A stretch of DNA of 64,000 nt, taken from contig NZ_FNBH01000002.1 of the NCBI RefSeq assembly GCF_900102265.1, forward strand, positions 248,001-312,000, in the 5' to 3' direction. This DNA is from Epilithonimonas hungarica (GTDB lineage Bacteria; Bacteroidota; Bacteroidia; Flavobacteriales; Weeksellaceae). The notes below the pieces were generated by a model. It had not been told where the DNA came from. It ran no database searches and saw nothing but the letters and a program-made list of their open reading frames with translations. A program made the translations under genes and the position numbers. The stretch's first letter is position 1. Every line of letters begins with the position of its first letter. Shown here in pieces: positions 7,485 through 15,871 of the stretch.

Positions 7485-9023
7485 TTATAGATCAAATTTA
7501 ATTCCTTGAGCCAAAGGTAAGCTTGTAGTATAATTGATGGTATTGGTCTGTCTTCTCATATAATATTTCCAGACATCGGAACCGGATTCTCTTCCGCCGC
7601 CGGTTTCTTTTTCACCCCCAAAAGCGCCTCCGATTTCGGCTCCGGAAGTTCCGATATTCACGTTGGCAATTCCACAATCTGAACCTCCGTTTGAAAGGAA
7701 CAATTCTGCTTCTCTCAAATTTTGGGTCATAATCGCAGAACTCAATCCTTGCGGAACATCATTTTGAATTGCGATCGCATCATCCAGAGTTTTATATTTG
7801 ATCAAATAAAGAATTGGTGCAAAGGTCTCGTGCTGAACTATCTCATAACTATTCTCAACCTCAGCGATACAAGGCTTCACGTAGCATCCAGAATTAAAAT
7901 TTTCGCCTTTCAAAATGCCACCTTCAACCACAAACTTTCCTCCTTCTGCTTTACATTTTTCGATGGAATCCTGATATTGTTTCACCGCAGCTTTGTCGAT
8001 AAGCGGCCCAACATGGTTGGACTCATCCAAAGGATTTCCGATCTTCAGTTGTCCGTAGGCTTTTACCAAACGGTTTTTCACTTCATCATAAACAGATTCG
8101 TGAATGATGAGACGTCTTGTGGAAGTACATCTTTGCCCAGCCGTTCCAACCGCACCGAAAACTGCTCCGATAATTGACATATTAAGGTCCGCATTTTCTG
8201 TGATGATAATCGCGTTATTTCCGCCCAATTCCAAAATCGATTTTCCGAAACGTTCCGCTACATTTTTGCCTACGATCCTTCCTACTCTGGTAGAACCTGT
8301 GAAAGAAACCAATGCTATCTTTTTATCATTGACCAACCTATCTCCTATCTCATGGTCGGCAATTACCAAATTTGAAATTCCCTCTGGCAAACCATTTTCT
8401 TTTGCTACTTCCGCAAATATATTTTGACAGGCAATCGCGCAGAGCGGTGTTTTTTCTGAAGGTTTCCAAATGACCACGTTCCCACAGATCCAAGCTAAAG
8501 CTGCATTCCAGCTCCAAACAGCAACGGGAAAATTGAAAGCTGAAATAATTCCAACAATTCCTAATGGATGATATTGCTCATACATCCTATGTCCTGGTCT
8601 TTCAGAATGCATCGTGTAACCATGAAGCTGACGAGACAACCCTACTGCAAAATCGCAGATATCGATCATCTCCTGAACTTCGCCAAGACCTTCCTGCAGA
8701 GATTTTCCCATCTCGTAAGAAACCAATTTTCCCAAATCGTCTTTGTACTCTCTGAGTTTATTCCCAAATTGACGAACTAGATCTCCGCGTTTTGGTGAAG
8801 GGATCTGTCTGAATTCTTTATAAGCTTCCTGGGCTTTTGCTACCACTTTTTCGTAGTCGGTGACATCCGAAGTTGTTACGGAAGCAATCAAATCTCCGTC
8901 AACCGGAGAGTAGCTTTCTATTTTTTCGCCAGAAGAAAAGAAATCCAAACCTGTGGAAGCACCATTGTTCTCTGTTGAGATCCCTAATCTTTTTAGGCTT
9001 TCTGATATTGAAATTGAGGACAT
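7485..9023 (-). CDS. Aldehyde dehydrogenase, ALDH7-type (aminoadipate-semialdehyde dehydrogenase)
   Basis: 512 residues. It contains [19 protein letters not shown] (oxyanion Asn), [20 protein letters not shown] (cofactor loop), [12 protein letters not shown] with the general-base Glu, and the catalytic Cys in [13 protein letters not shown]. The pattern matches ALDH7/antiquitin-like enzymes, which oxidise alpha-aminoadipic semialdehyde (from piperideine-6-carboxylate) to alpha-aminoadipate with NAD. The next gene is lysine 6-transaminase, which supports that substrate. A good minus-strand promoter (TTTG, 18 nt, TATCTTTA) lies just upstream, near 9040-9072. Confidence 0.9.
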   Translation of the reverse strand: MSSISISESLKRLGISTENNGASTGLDFFSSGEKIESYSPVDGDLIASVTTSDVTDYEKVVAKAQEAYKEFRQIPSPKRGDLVRQFGNKLREYKDDLGKLVSYEMGKSLQEGLGEVQEMIDICDFAVGLSRQLHGYTMHSERPGHRMYEQYHPLGIVGIISAFNFPVAVWSWNAALAWICGNVVIWKPSEKTPLCAIACQNIFAEVAKENGLPEGISNLVIADHEIGDRLVNDKKIALVSFTGSTRVGRIVGKNVAERFGKSILELGGNNAIIITENADLNMSIIGAVFGAVGTAGQRCTSTRRLIIHESVYDEVKNRLVKAYGQLKIGNPLDESNHVGPLIDKAAVKQYQDSIEKCKAEGGKFVVEGGILKGENFNSGCYVKPCIAEVENSYEIVQHETFAPILYLIKYKTLDDAIAIQNDVPQGLSSAIMTQNLREAELFLSNGGSDCGIANVNIGTSGAEIGGAFGGEKETGGGRESGSDVWKYYMRRQTNTINYTTSLPLAQGIKFDL

Positions 9024-9139
9024 AAAGTTTTTTATTTTTTTAAAGGCTCTAAAGATAAAAATATATTTTGACCAGCAAAATCAAAAACTAACAATCGTTA
9101 GCAAATGGGGTTGGAGAGTTTGTGAGTTGGAGAGTCGTG

Positions 9140-9262
9140 GAATAATTGAGATTTGCAAATGCGTAAGGGCGAAGGGCATTGTTGGAGCTCCTCGCCAGAG
9201 GCGAGAGCGACTGCCCGAAGACCGACCCGCTTGTTTTTTGCCATCTAGGAAATTGTTTTGAC
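9140..9262. repeat. GC-rich interspersed element between ALDH gene and 9378 gene
   Basis: Within 9024-9377, which holds no convincing gene, a segment from about 9155 to 9240 is much richer in GC than its AT-rich surroundings. It contains a short inverted repeat (CTCGCCAGAGGCGAG) followed by GCGACTGCCCGAAG and CGACCCGCTTG. It looks like one of the small interspersed elements seen between genes in Chryseobacterium relatives; I recall similar strings but cannot check. Both strands have open frames here, but of low-complexity, unconserved character. Confidence 0.4.
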
Positions 9263-9377
9263 AGAATTAGCATGAAGGCAAAAAAACAAAGGGATACGCC
9301 CAAATAATTTTTGAGATCCAGATTATTTTGAATAAGTCTAAATTGTAGAATTTTTCTTATTTTTGAAAAAAATAAAA

Positions 9378-9569
9378 ATGGAAGATCAGCTGCAGACAAC
9401 AGAAGAAAAGAAACTGCCGAAGTGGAAGAGTCTGTTAAAAAAATTCGGAATTGGAGGAATTATTTTTTTTACCGTGAAAGGAATTATTACTTCCACATTG
9501 ATCTATTTTCTAGGAAAAAACTTTTGGGTTATTATCAAAGATCATGTCACACAATGGTTTGGTCAATAG
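9378..9569 (+). CDS. Small membrane protein, uncharacterised
   Basis: 63 residues from the ATG at 9378. A charged N-terminus (MEDQLQTTEEKKLPKWKSLL) precedes one or two hydrophobic segments (IGGIIFFTVKGIITSTLIYF) and a final amphipathic stretch. A TTG five codons earlier is in frame but the ATG is more likely. Its stop overlaps the end of the convergent DoxX gene by 7 bp. I recognise no domain; similar short lysine-rich membrane proteins occur in Flavobacteriia. Confidence 0.65.
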   Translation: MEDQLQTTEEKKLPKWKSLLKKFGIGGIIFFTVKGIITSTLIYFLGKNFWVIIKDHVTQWFGQ

Positions 9570-9988
9570 GCCTCTTCTTTCTTTGTTATCAATTGATCTA
9601 GTGAAAACTTGCCTGAACCCAATATCAAAATCACAAAATATATAAAAAAATACAGGACGCTTAATTCTTGTTCTTTATAAGTGTCTGAACCATGTGCTAC
9701 AAAGCAAGCTACCAACATTGCAATCATCAGCGGAATACAAGCTACCCTTGTAAATAATCCAAAAATAATAAACAACGAGCATAGAAATTCTGCCAAAACC
9801 ACCAAAACCATAGAAAATATAGATCCCATCCCAAGGAAATTCATGAATTGGATCTGATTACTCGTCACTAATGTCTCTAATTTTGGAATCCCGTGTGTCA
9901 GCATCGATAGTCCTGCAAAAACCCGGATGATCAATATCATTATATCTGTAAGGTTGGGATTAGGTTTTGTAGAATTTATATTTTTCAT
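9563..9988 (-). CDS. DoxX family inner-membrane protein
   Basis: 141 residues with four hydrophobic helices. The family pattern is visible in IRVFAGLSMLTHGIPKLE, GMGSIFSMVLVVLAEFLCSL and GLFTRVACIPLMIAML, the last near a typical HG-containing loop (CFVAHGSD). DoxX-like proteins are linked to redox or oxidative-stress functions in the membrane, but the role is rarely known. It stands alone, tail-to-tail with the small gene at 9378-9569. Confidence 0.88.
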   Translation of the reverse strand: MKNINSTKPNPNLTDIMILIIRVFAGLSMLTHGIPKLETLVTSNQIQFMNFLGMGSIFSMVLVVLAEFLCSLFIIFGLFTRVACIPLMIAMLVACFVAHGSDTYKEQELSVLYFFIYFVILILGSGKFSLDQLITKKEEAY

Positions 9989-10050
9989 TCTGTGTTTAAA
10001 AAAAATATTTCAATCAAAACTACAAAAAAATCCTTTATTAAAAAGGATTT

Positions 10051-10926
10051 TCATCTATAACCAAAGTTTTTGAGATCTCTGTCATTCTTTCGCCAGTCTT
10101 TTTTAACCTTGACAAAAAGATTGAGATGAATTTTCTTGCTAAAGAATTTTTCGAGGTCGATCCTGGCTTCCGTCCCCACTTTTTTGATGGCTTCGCCTTT
10201 ATGGCCAATGATGATCCCTTTTTGTGTATCGCGCTCGACATAGATAATTGAATCTATGAAGATAATACCTTCTTTTTCTTTGAACATTTCCGTCACTACT
10301 TCTACAGAGTAAGGAATCTCTTTGTCATAATTCAGAAGAATTTTTTCACGGATCGCCTCATTCACAAAGAAACGTTCCGGCTTGTCTGTATACATATCTT
10401 TATCATAATATGCAGGACTTTCTGGCAACATATCCTTAAGTTTCGGAAGAATAATATCCAGATTGAAAGAATTAAGTGCCGAGATAGGCAAAATCTCTGC
10501 TTTCGGGATTCTCTCGTGCCAATCAGTTGCTATTTTTTCAAGGTCTTGCTGGTTCGTCTGGTCAATTTTATTGAGTAAGAGTAGAACCGGAACAGGGATC
10601 TTGTTCAGTTTATCAATAAGGAATTCCGATGGTTCAGCCTTATCTGTCACATCCACAATGAAAAGAAAAACATCCGCATCTTGCAAAGAGTCTTTTACAA
10701 AATCCATCATTTTTTCCTGCAAACCATATTTTGGATCCAGAACACCTGGCGTATCAGAAAAGACAATTTGTAAGTCCTCTTCATTATAAATCCCGAAAAT
10801 ACGGTGACGTGTGGTTTGTGCTTTCTGGGTCACGATCGCCAGCTTTTCACCCATCAATTGATTGAGAAGTGTAGACTTTCCTGCATTCGGTTTCCCGACG
10901 ATATTTACGAATCCTGCTTTGTGCAT
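10051..10926 (-). CDS. era: GTPase Era, ribosome assembly factor
   Basis: 291 residues from the ATG at 10926. The Ras-like GTPase domain has G1 GKPNAGKST (11-19), switch I QTTRHRI, G3 DTPGV, G4 NKID and G5 SAL; the C-terminal KH domain ends in FVKVKKDWRKND. Era binds the 3' end of 16S rRNA during 30S maturation. An in-frame ATG at 10959 would add 11 residues, but the family start MHKAGFVNIVG and the -7 promoter element at 10957-10964 (predicted start about 10950) rule for 10926. Confidence 0.96.
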   Translation of the reverse strand: MHKAGFVNIVGKPNAGKSTLLNQLMGEKLAIVTQKAQTTRHRIFGIYNEEDLQIVFSDTPGVLDPKYGLQEKMMDFVKDSLQDADVFLFIVDVTDKAEPSEFLIDKLNKIPVPVLLLLNKIDQTNQQDLEKIATDWHERIPKAEILPISALNSFNLDIILPKLKDMLPESPAYYDKDMYTDKPERFFVNEAIREKILLNYDKEIPYSVEVVTEMFKEKEGIIFIDSIIYVERDTQKGIIIGHKGEAIKKVGTEARIDLEKFFSKKIHLNLFVKVKKDWRKNDRDLKNFGYR

Positions 10927-10956
10927 TATCTGTTTGAATAAAATTGAATTGAGCCG

Positions 10957-10964
10957 CAAAGGTA
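10957..10964 (-). promoter_or_regulatory. era -7 promoter element
   Basis: Minus-strand TACCTTTG matches TAnnTTTG exactly. The predicted transcription start is near 10950, 24 nt before the chosen ATG. No clear -33 TTTG was seen. Confidence 0.5.
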
Positions 10965-11080
10965 CTGAAATTTTAAAGTAAAGATTCTAAAATATTTAAC
11001 ATACCAATTATCAACAATTTACACTATAATTCCAAAAAATATTTTTTAACTTTAATCTCTAATTAAAAACTTATATATCT

Positions 11081-11761
11081 ATGAAAAAACTTTACATTTT
11101 AATTTTTGCGGCTAATTTATGTTCTGCACAAAACGCAGAATTATTAAATACAGACTGGCAAATCACTCAAATTGTAGGCGAAACAAATCCGGTTGGTCAA
11201 CAACCTCCGCCAATGCCATATCAGCAAGTCACACGTTTTGGTGCCGACTCCCCACAACTCAGTTTATCTTATTTCAATAATATCTCAGCCAATTTAACTT
11301 ATAGTGGTGAAAACATATTCACCGTAAATGATAAATTTTGCACTTTGGCAGATTATATGGCAGACAATGGTGAAGTTAACCAGTTCTTTGAACGATTGTG
11401 CAGTTTCTTCACAAATTCACAATCCTATTATTATAATATTGTAAGTAATGGAAATGGAAAAACCTTAACAATTGGCAATGCTATATTCGAAGAAATTCAT
11501 TTTAAATCGGCGACGCTAAGTACAAAAGATAATGAGTTGACCACAATTATTGCTTATCCAAATCCCGTAACAGACATTATAAAAATTGAAAACCTGAAAC
11601 CTAGTTCATCATTAGAACTAATTGACAGCTCAGGAAAATTGGTAAAATCAGTTTCTAATATCAATTCAGCCAAAACAGAAATTAATATTAAAAATCTGAC
11701 TTCAGGAATTTATTATCTAAAAATCAACGGGCAATCCGTTCAAAAGATCATTAAAAAATAA
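11081..11761 (+). CDS. Secreted protein with T9SS type A sorting domain
   Basis: 226 residues. The signal peptide is MKKLYILIFAANLCSAQ with cleavage before NAELL. The middle (about 25-145) has lipocalin-like short strands (TDWQITQIVGE, LSLSYFNNISANLTYSG) but no domain I can name firmly. The C-terminal 75 residues form a T9SS sorting domain (IIAYPNPVTDIIKIENL to SVQKIIKK), which directs export through the outer membrane and removal or anchoring at the surface. Monocistronic, with a strong terminator. Confidence 0.85.
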   Translation: MKKLYILIFAANLCSAQNAELLNTDWQITQIVGETNPVGQQPPPMPYQQVTRFGADSPQLSLSYFNNISANLTYSGENIFTVNDKFCTLADYMADNGEVNQFFERLCSFFTNSQSYYYNIVSNGNGKTLTIGNAIFEEIHFKSATLSTKDNELTTIIAYPNPVTDIIKIENLKPSSSLELIDSSGKLVKSVSNINSAKTEINIKNLTSGIYYLKINGQSVQKIIKK

Positions 11762-11779
11762 TTATTAAAAACAATAAAA

Positions 11780-11807
11780 ATCGGTTCAAATTTGAGCCGG
11801 TTTTTTT
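11780..11807 (+). terminator. Terminator after T9SS gene
   Basis: TCGGTTCAAA and TTTGAGCCGG form a near-perfect palindrome with one G-U pair and are followed by seven T. Confidence 0.85.
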
Positions 11808-11818
11808 ATTTAAAATCC

Positions 11819-11826
11819 TACCTTTG
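11819..11826 (+). promoter_or_regulatory. -7 element of the DHH phosphoesterase gene
   Basis: TACCTTTG matches TAnnTTTG, 30 nt before the ATG at 11856. A TTTG at 11791-11794, inside the upstream terminator, is 24 nt away and only a weak -33 candidate. Confidence 0.45.
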
Positions 11827-11855
11827 GAGTTTATCATTTATTCAAACAATCATTT

Positions 11856-12860
11856 ATGTTTACAGCCAAAGAAATTTCAGAGATCAATCATCTTCTCGTT
11901 CCGGAAAAGAACATCGTTATTGTAACGCATCATAATCCTGACGGAGACGCAATAGGTTCTTCTCTTGGCCTGAAACATTATCTGAAAACTAAAGGAATAG
12001 ATGCTACAGTGATCACTCCAAACGATTTTCCAAAGTTCCTGAAATGGATGCCGGACGCTAAGAAGATCGTGATCGGAGAATATAAAAGAAAAGTTGCTGG
12101 CGAAGCCATTTATAACGCAGACGTTATTTTTTGCCTTGATTTCAACTCACCTTCCAGAATTGGGATCCTTGGAGATTGGGTTACAAAATCCAGAGCAAAA
12201 AAAATACTGATCGATCATCATCAGATGCCCGAACAATTCGATTATGTCTATTCTGATACAACAGTTCCCGCAACTTGCCAAATGGTCTATCATTTCATTC
12301 AGGAAAACAATGACGAAAAATCAGTCAATCTGGATATAGCCGAGTGTCTTTATACTGGAATAATGACCGATACCGGAGGATTCCGATTCCGTTCTACAAG
12401 TGCAACAACACATAGGATCGTAGCTGAACTCATCGAGAAAGGTGCTGATCCGGCAATTATAACGTCCAATACCTGGGACACCAATACAATTTCCCGATTA
12501 CATCTACTTTCATTAGTTCTTAGCAGGATCGAGTTGACCAAAGAAGGAAAAGTTGCCATTCTTTGGCTGAAACGTTCTGAACTGAAAGAATATGGCTTTG
12601 ACAAAGGTGATACGGAAGGTTTTGTAAATTACGGCTTAAGCGTTCTCGGAACCAAAATGGCGGTTTTCTTTATGGAAGACCTTTATGAAGATTTTATCAA
12701 AATTTCTTTCCGTTCCAAGGATTCTGTGGATACGAATCAATTTGCGAGAAAATATTTCAACGGTGGCGGACACATCAATGCCTCCGGTGGGAAATATTTC
12801 AAATCGATCGAGGAAACGATTGAGGACTTTAAAGAGAAGATTGAAGCCGAGGAGTTTTAA
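11856..12860 (+). CDS. nrnA: DHH/DHHA1 phosphoesterase, NrnA-like
   Basis: 334 residues. The N-terminal DHH domain has THHNPDGDAIGSSLGL, CLDFNSPSR and LIDHHQMPEQF (the DHH motif), then TGIMTDTGGFRF. The C-terminal DHHA1 domain ends in the substrate-binding signature FNGGGHINASGG. NrnA-type enzymes degrade nanoRNAs from the 5' end and hydrolyse phosphoadenosine phosphate to AMP in the cytoplasm. The gene is alone on its strand. A cyclic-dinucleotide-linear product activity is possible but cannot be judged. Confidence 0.9.
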   Translation: MFTAKEISEINHLLVPEKNIVIVTHHNPDGDAIGSSLGLKHYLKTKGIDATVITPNDFPKFLKWMPDAKKIVIGEYKRKVAGEAIYNADVIFCLDFNSPSRIGILGDWVTKSRAKKILIDHHQMPEQFDYVYSDTTVPATCQMVYHFIQENNDEKSVNLDIAECLYTGIMTDTGGFRFRSTSATTHRIVAELIEKGADPAIITSNTWDTNTISRLHLLSLVLSRIELTKEGKVAILWLKRSELKEYGFDKGDTEGFVNYGLSVLGTKMAVFFMEDLYEDFIKISFRSKDSVDTNQFARKYFNGGGHINASGGKYFKSIEETIEDFKEKIEAEEF

Positions 12861-12928
12861 TGTGATATCCTTTAAATATTACATTGTCATTCTGTGGTGG
12901 AAGATCTCTAATTTATTGACAAAACCCA

Positions 12929-13062
12929 TAGCCCAGATGGGAACGGCATCTTTTTTTGTATTGACTGCAAACTTTGTTTTTGGTTACAAAATGCCTAAGA
13001 CAAAAAAAATAAAGCACTTCGACTCCGCTCAGCATAAATTACCAGCGGGAATCAGCTCCTAG
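12929..13062. repeat. Flavobacterial interspersed repeat-like segment
   Basis: The 200 bp between the nrnA and DUF1304 genes begin with AGCCCAGATGGGAACGGCATC plus a T-run and end with AGCGGGAATCAGCTCC, a head and tail I recognise from a non-coding element scattered in Flavobacteriia genomes. Inside is TTCGACTCCGCTCAGCAT, another motif of such elements. No reading frame here looks real. Confidence 0.45.
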
Positions 13063-13066
13063 AAAT

Positions 13067-13432
13067 CTATCTCGACAACACGAAAACCAAAGCAATAATC
13101 GCCGGTAAAGCCTGAACGAAAAATATTTTCTTGGAGGCTGACAATGCACCGTAAATTCCTGCTACAATAACACACGCAAGGAAGAAAATTGCGACATTTT
13201 TTGCCCAAATCTGGTCACAAATAAAGAAACTCCAGATGAGTCCAGCAGAAAGAAATCCATTGTACAAACCTTGATTGGCAGCAAGTTTTTTTGTTGGTTT
13301 GAACATCTCGTCCGGCAATGAACCTTTGAATGTTTTTTTACCGAGGGTTTCCCAAGCAAACATTTCCATATAAAGGATATAAAAGTGTTCTAATGCAACG
13401 ATTGCGATGAGGATCTTTGAGATTATTTCCAT
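13067..13432 (-). CDS. DUF1304 family membrane protein
   Basis: 121 residues with four hydrophobic helices. The N-terminus (IVALEHFYILYMEMFAW) and the following loop (KKLAANQGLYNGFLSAGL) are the DUF1304 pattern. Function unknown; members are small inner-membrane proteins. Its ATG overlaps the stop of the upstream hydrolase gene by one base (TAATG), so it is translationally coupled and is the last gene of a lipoprotein/hydrolase/DUF1304 operon. Confidence 0.9.
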   Translation of the reverse strand: MEIISKILIAIVALEHFYILYMEMFAWETLGKKTFKGSLPDEMFKPTKKLAANQGLYNGFLSAGLIWSFFICDQIWAKNVAIFFLACVIVAGIYGALSASKKIFFVQALPAIIALVFVLSR

Positions 13433-14214
13433 TAGAAAATGAGTTTTTTTGGTAAGTGATGTAATAATTCGGTATTAATAATAGATGCACAGATCTCTGG
13501 TTTTTCCCAATGTCCATTATGTCCACAATCTAAAACGTAGGATTTGATATTGGTTCTTTCGGGAAGATCTTTGATTGTTTTTTCTGAGTTGACGGCAGAA
13601 TCGTGATTGCCTAATAGAACCAAAATTTTGCCTTCAAAGTTTTCTAAAACCGATTTTCTGTCGGGACGCTCGATCATTCCCTTTTGTGAAGCCAGAACAC
13701 CTTCAACAGAAGATGTGTAAGCTATTTCTTTTGCAAGCTTTATTTTGAATTCTAGAATATCATGCTCATTGGGGTTGAAGAGATTTGGAACGCCTGCGTT
13801 TACGAAAGCCCGGAGGTTTTCTTTGATGATCCTTAAACCTTTTCTTCTGGTTTCTTTTTTCGCTTCGTCATCGGAAAAATAAGTAGAGAAAAATAGAGTG
13901 AATGACTTCAAAAACTGAGGATATTTTTCTGCAAAAGCCAAAGAAATATAACCGCCCATAGAATGTCCCAGCAAATGAAATTCGGTCAAACCTAGTTGAT
14001 CGATCACTTTCTTGACCTTATCCGCCATTATTTCAGAGGTTTGGATATCTGCAACAACTTCCGATTTTCCAAAGCCTGGTAAATCGATCTTTATCAACCG
14101 GAATTTCTCTGATAAAAATGGGATCATATCATCCCAAATCGACAGATTCTCCATAAAGCCATGAAGTAGAATCAGGTTTTCCGAACCATTTCCCTGTATT
14201 TCGTAATTGAGCAT
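13432..14214 (-). CDS. Alpha/beta hydrolase
   Basis: 260 residues. The oxyanion motif is LILLHGFMENLSIWDDM, the nucleophile is Ser85 in LLGHSMGGY, the acid is probably Asp in LLGNHDSAV, and the base is His in DCGHNGHWEKP near the C-terminus. This triad and length fit small esterases, lactonases or BioH/MhpC-like hydrolases. There is no signal peptide, so it acts in the cytoplasm. It follows the lipoprotein gene by 3 bp and overlaps DUF1304 by one base. Substrate unknown. Confidence 0.9.
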   Translation of the reverse strand: MLNYEIQGNGSENLILLHGFMENLSIWDDMIPFLSEKFRLIKIDLPGFGKSEVVADIQTSEIMADKVKKVIDQLGLTEFHLLGHSMGGYISLAFAEKYPQFLKSFTLFFSTYFSDDEAKKETRRKGLRIIKENLRAFVNAGVPNLFNPNEHDILEFKIKLAKEIAYTSSVEGVLASQKGMIERPDRKSVLENFEGKILVLLGNHDSAVNSEKTIKDLPERTNIKSYVLDCGHNGHWEKPEICASIINTELLHHLPKKLIF

Positions 14215-14217
14215 AAT

Positions 14218-14715
14218 TTACATTTTGATAATTATTTTATCTCCAAATCCTGCATTATTGACAGATTCGTAAAGTTTGAAAGTTTTTCCTCCATCTTTTG
14301 TTGAAAAATTTCTCTTACCCTTTCTTACATCCAATTTTCCGTTGTCATAATCAGAAATACTTTGCGTAATCGTTCCATCAAATTTAAGGTTTTTCGGAGA
14401 AGTCATTTTTGCAGTTCCTTCAATCTTTACAAAATTGCTTCCTTCTTTATTCCCGCCAGAGATCTTATATTCGTCTTGTCCTATTTTCGTGAAACTGATT
14501 TTACCATTTCCAGATATCATATCATGCGTCAAAATATGCGTTCCCTCAAGATCTTTGAAACTCCGGCTACTGAGAATGCTATCATTGATCTTTGTTCTCA
14601 CAGCATTTATAGAATCGATGATCTTTGCACTATCAACTTTTGGAGTTGTTGTTTCTTCAGATTTTTTACAAGAAAAGATCAATAACAAACCAAAAATTGG
14701 GAAAAGCTTTTTCAT
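14218..14715 (-). CDS. Small lipoprotein, uncharacterised
   Basis: 165 residues from the ATG at 14715, which begins a clean lipoprotein signal (MKKLFPIFGLLLIFSCKKSE) with Cys at residue 16. A longer frame reaches back to 14766 but would run through the exbD terminator at 14748-14771. After a charged coiled segment (AKIIDSINAVRTKINDSIL), the rest is predicted beta-rich: HILTHDMISGNGKISF, GTAKMTSPKNLKFDG. I recognise no family. First gene of the operon with the hydrolase and DUF1304. Confidence 0.75.
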   Translation of the reverse strand: MKKLFPIFGLLLIFSCKKSEETTTPKVDSAKIIDSINAVRTKINDSILSSRSFKDLEGTHILTHDMISGNGKISFTKIGQDEYKISGGNKEGSNFVKIEGTAKMTSPKNLKFDGTITQSISDYDNGKLDVRKGKRNFSTKDGGKTFKLYESVNNAGFGDKIIIKM

Positions 14716-14747
14716 AGTTTTAATTTTCCTTACGAAAATAAATAAAA

Positions 14748-14771
14748 AAGAGCGTCTGGCAGACACTCTTT
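14748..14771 (-). terminator. exbD terminator
   Basis: Minus-strand AAAGAGTGTCTG pairs with CAGACGCTCTTT with one wobble, followed by a T-rich run (TTTTTATTTATTTT). Confidence 0.88.
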
Positions 14772-14789
14772 GTAAAATATTTATATTAA

Positions 14790-15308
14790 TTACAGAACTT
14801 TTTTCTGGTACAAATCTTTTTCTTTGTCATTCATTTCCGAGATTCCGTAACGTTCAGACCTGGTTATTGCCAATTCATCCAGCATATCGACCAAAGTTTT
14901 ATATTGCGAATCATCAGCAGGCTTTATAATCACTGTGAAATTTTCTTTTTTCGGAGCGCTTGCTTTTGCCGACTCTATGGTTTTTGCAACTTGAGCTCTG
15001 TCGAAAGAGACTTCTTTCAAACTGTTATCATTCAGATTTTTGCGTTCATCCTGATAATAATAGACCTTGCTGTCCTTTCCAAGAATGAATGTGATCGAGT
15101 TTCTATAATCAATGTCTGTTGGACCATGTGGACCTTTTGCCGGTAAACCAAGATCCATCACATTTGGTTTTGAAAAATTGGTTGAGAATAAAAAAAATGT
15201 AATCAGCAGAAAACCTAAGTCCACCATCGGGGTCATATCTACTTTAATTCCAATTCTACCGTTTTTTTTGCTTCCTTTTGAGCGGTCATTAACTTGTACT
15301 TCTGCCAT
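14790..15308 (-). CDS. exbD: ExbD/TolR family biopolymer transport protein
   Basis: 172 residues. A basic cytoplasmic N-terminus (to about 20) leads into IKVDMTPMVDLGFLLITFF, the single transmembrane helix with the essential Asp. The periplasmic part (about 50-160) carries the ExbD fold (FTVIIKPADDSQYKTLVDML). ExbD pairs with ExbB and TonB to energise outer-membrane receptors. Here it is monocistronic, with no exbB or tonB nearby, and has an unusually long loop between strands (YYYQDERKNLNDNSLKEVS). A Fur-like dyad lies 40 bp upstream. Confidence 0.88.
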   Translation of the reverse strand: MAEVQVNDRSKGSKKNGRIGIKVDMTPMVDLGFLLITFFLFSTNFSKPNVMDLGLPAKGPHGPTDIDYRNSITFILGKDSKVYYYQDERKNLNDNSLKEVSFDRAQVAKTIESAKASAPKKENFTVIIKPADDSQYKTLVDMLDELAITRSERYGISEMNDKEKDLYQKKVL

Positions 15309-15347
15309 CGTTTTAAATTTTAGTAATTAGTAATAGAAAATAAAAAT

Positions 15348-15370
15348 TCATAATGATAATGAATCATTAT
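15348..15370. promoter_or_regulatory. Fur-box-like dyad upstream of exbD
   Basis: CATAATGAT and ATCATTATG flank AATGA, a perfect 9-bp inverted repeat built from ATAATG-type hexamers that resembles the Fur box of proteobacteria. It lies 40-62 bp before the exbD ATG. Iron control of an energy-coupling gene would make sense, but the Fur site of Flavobacteriia is not well defined. Confidence 0.35.
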
Positions 15371-15434
15371 GGACTATCGAATACAAATTATATACCTAAT
15401 TTATTATTTTGTTATAAAAATACTATTTACCAAA

Positions 15435-15869
15435 TTATAAATTTCCCCATTGTTTCCAAGTCATTTGAAATTTGATCTCTTTTCCGTGGGTCCCAATCTC
15501 TTCCCAACCGGAGGATCTATAGAACTTTTCTGCTCTTGTATTTGGTGAAGTTCCAAGCCAGACAGGATTTTCAGTTTGTTGAAAATACCAGTCTAACATG
15601 ATATTATGCAATTGTTTTCCGATACCTTGATTTTCAAATTCTGGGTTCAAAAACAAAGCCCAAATATTATTCCCCACCAAATCTACGATTGCAAAACCGA
15701 CGATTTCATTATCAATTTCACAAACCCAACCTTTTCCATTGTCTGTTAAATAAATTTCGTAATCTTTGTCTTTCACGACATCAGGATCAGATAACTGATT
15801 TTCTTTTACAGAATTGCGGACGATCTGCATTTGTCGGATATCATCAATTTTGGCTTCTCTGAAAATCAT
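15435..15869 (-). CDS. GNAT family N-acetyltransferase
   Basis: 144 residues. The acetyl-CoA-binding motif A is visible as NIWALFLNPEFENQGIGKQL (Q-x-x-G-x-G/A type), preceded by strand GWVCEIDNEIVGFAIVDL and followed by NTRAEKFYRSSGWEEIG, the usual C-terminal wedge. These cytoplasmic enzymes acetylate amines or protein N-termini; the substrate is not evident. It is 2 bp downstream of dsbD and probably cotranscribed. Confidence 0.88.
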   Translation of the reverse strand: MIFREAKIDDIRQMQIVRNSVKENQLSDPDVVKDKDYEIYLTDNGKGWVCEIDNEIVGFAIVDLVGNNIWALFLNPEFENQGIGKQLHNIMLDWYFQQTENPVWLGTSPNTRAEKFYRSSGWEEIGTHGKEIKFQMTWKQWGNL

Positions 15870-15871
15870 TT

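Noticed and set aside
9088-9399. Open frames on both strands in the gap around 9100-9400
   Set aside because: The translations are low in conserved features and cover a GC-rich interspersed element and a start region; I list only the repeat and the short gene at 9378-9569.
10927-10959. Longer N-terminus of Era
   Set aside because: The -7 promoter box lies inside the extra codons, so they would not be transcribed from this promoter.
12685-13062. Plus-strand frame overlapping the end of the DHH phosphoesterase gene
   Set aside because: Most of it lies in the real gene in another frame; the rest is repeat sequence.
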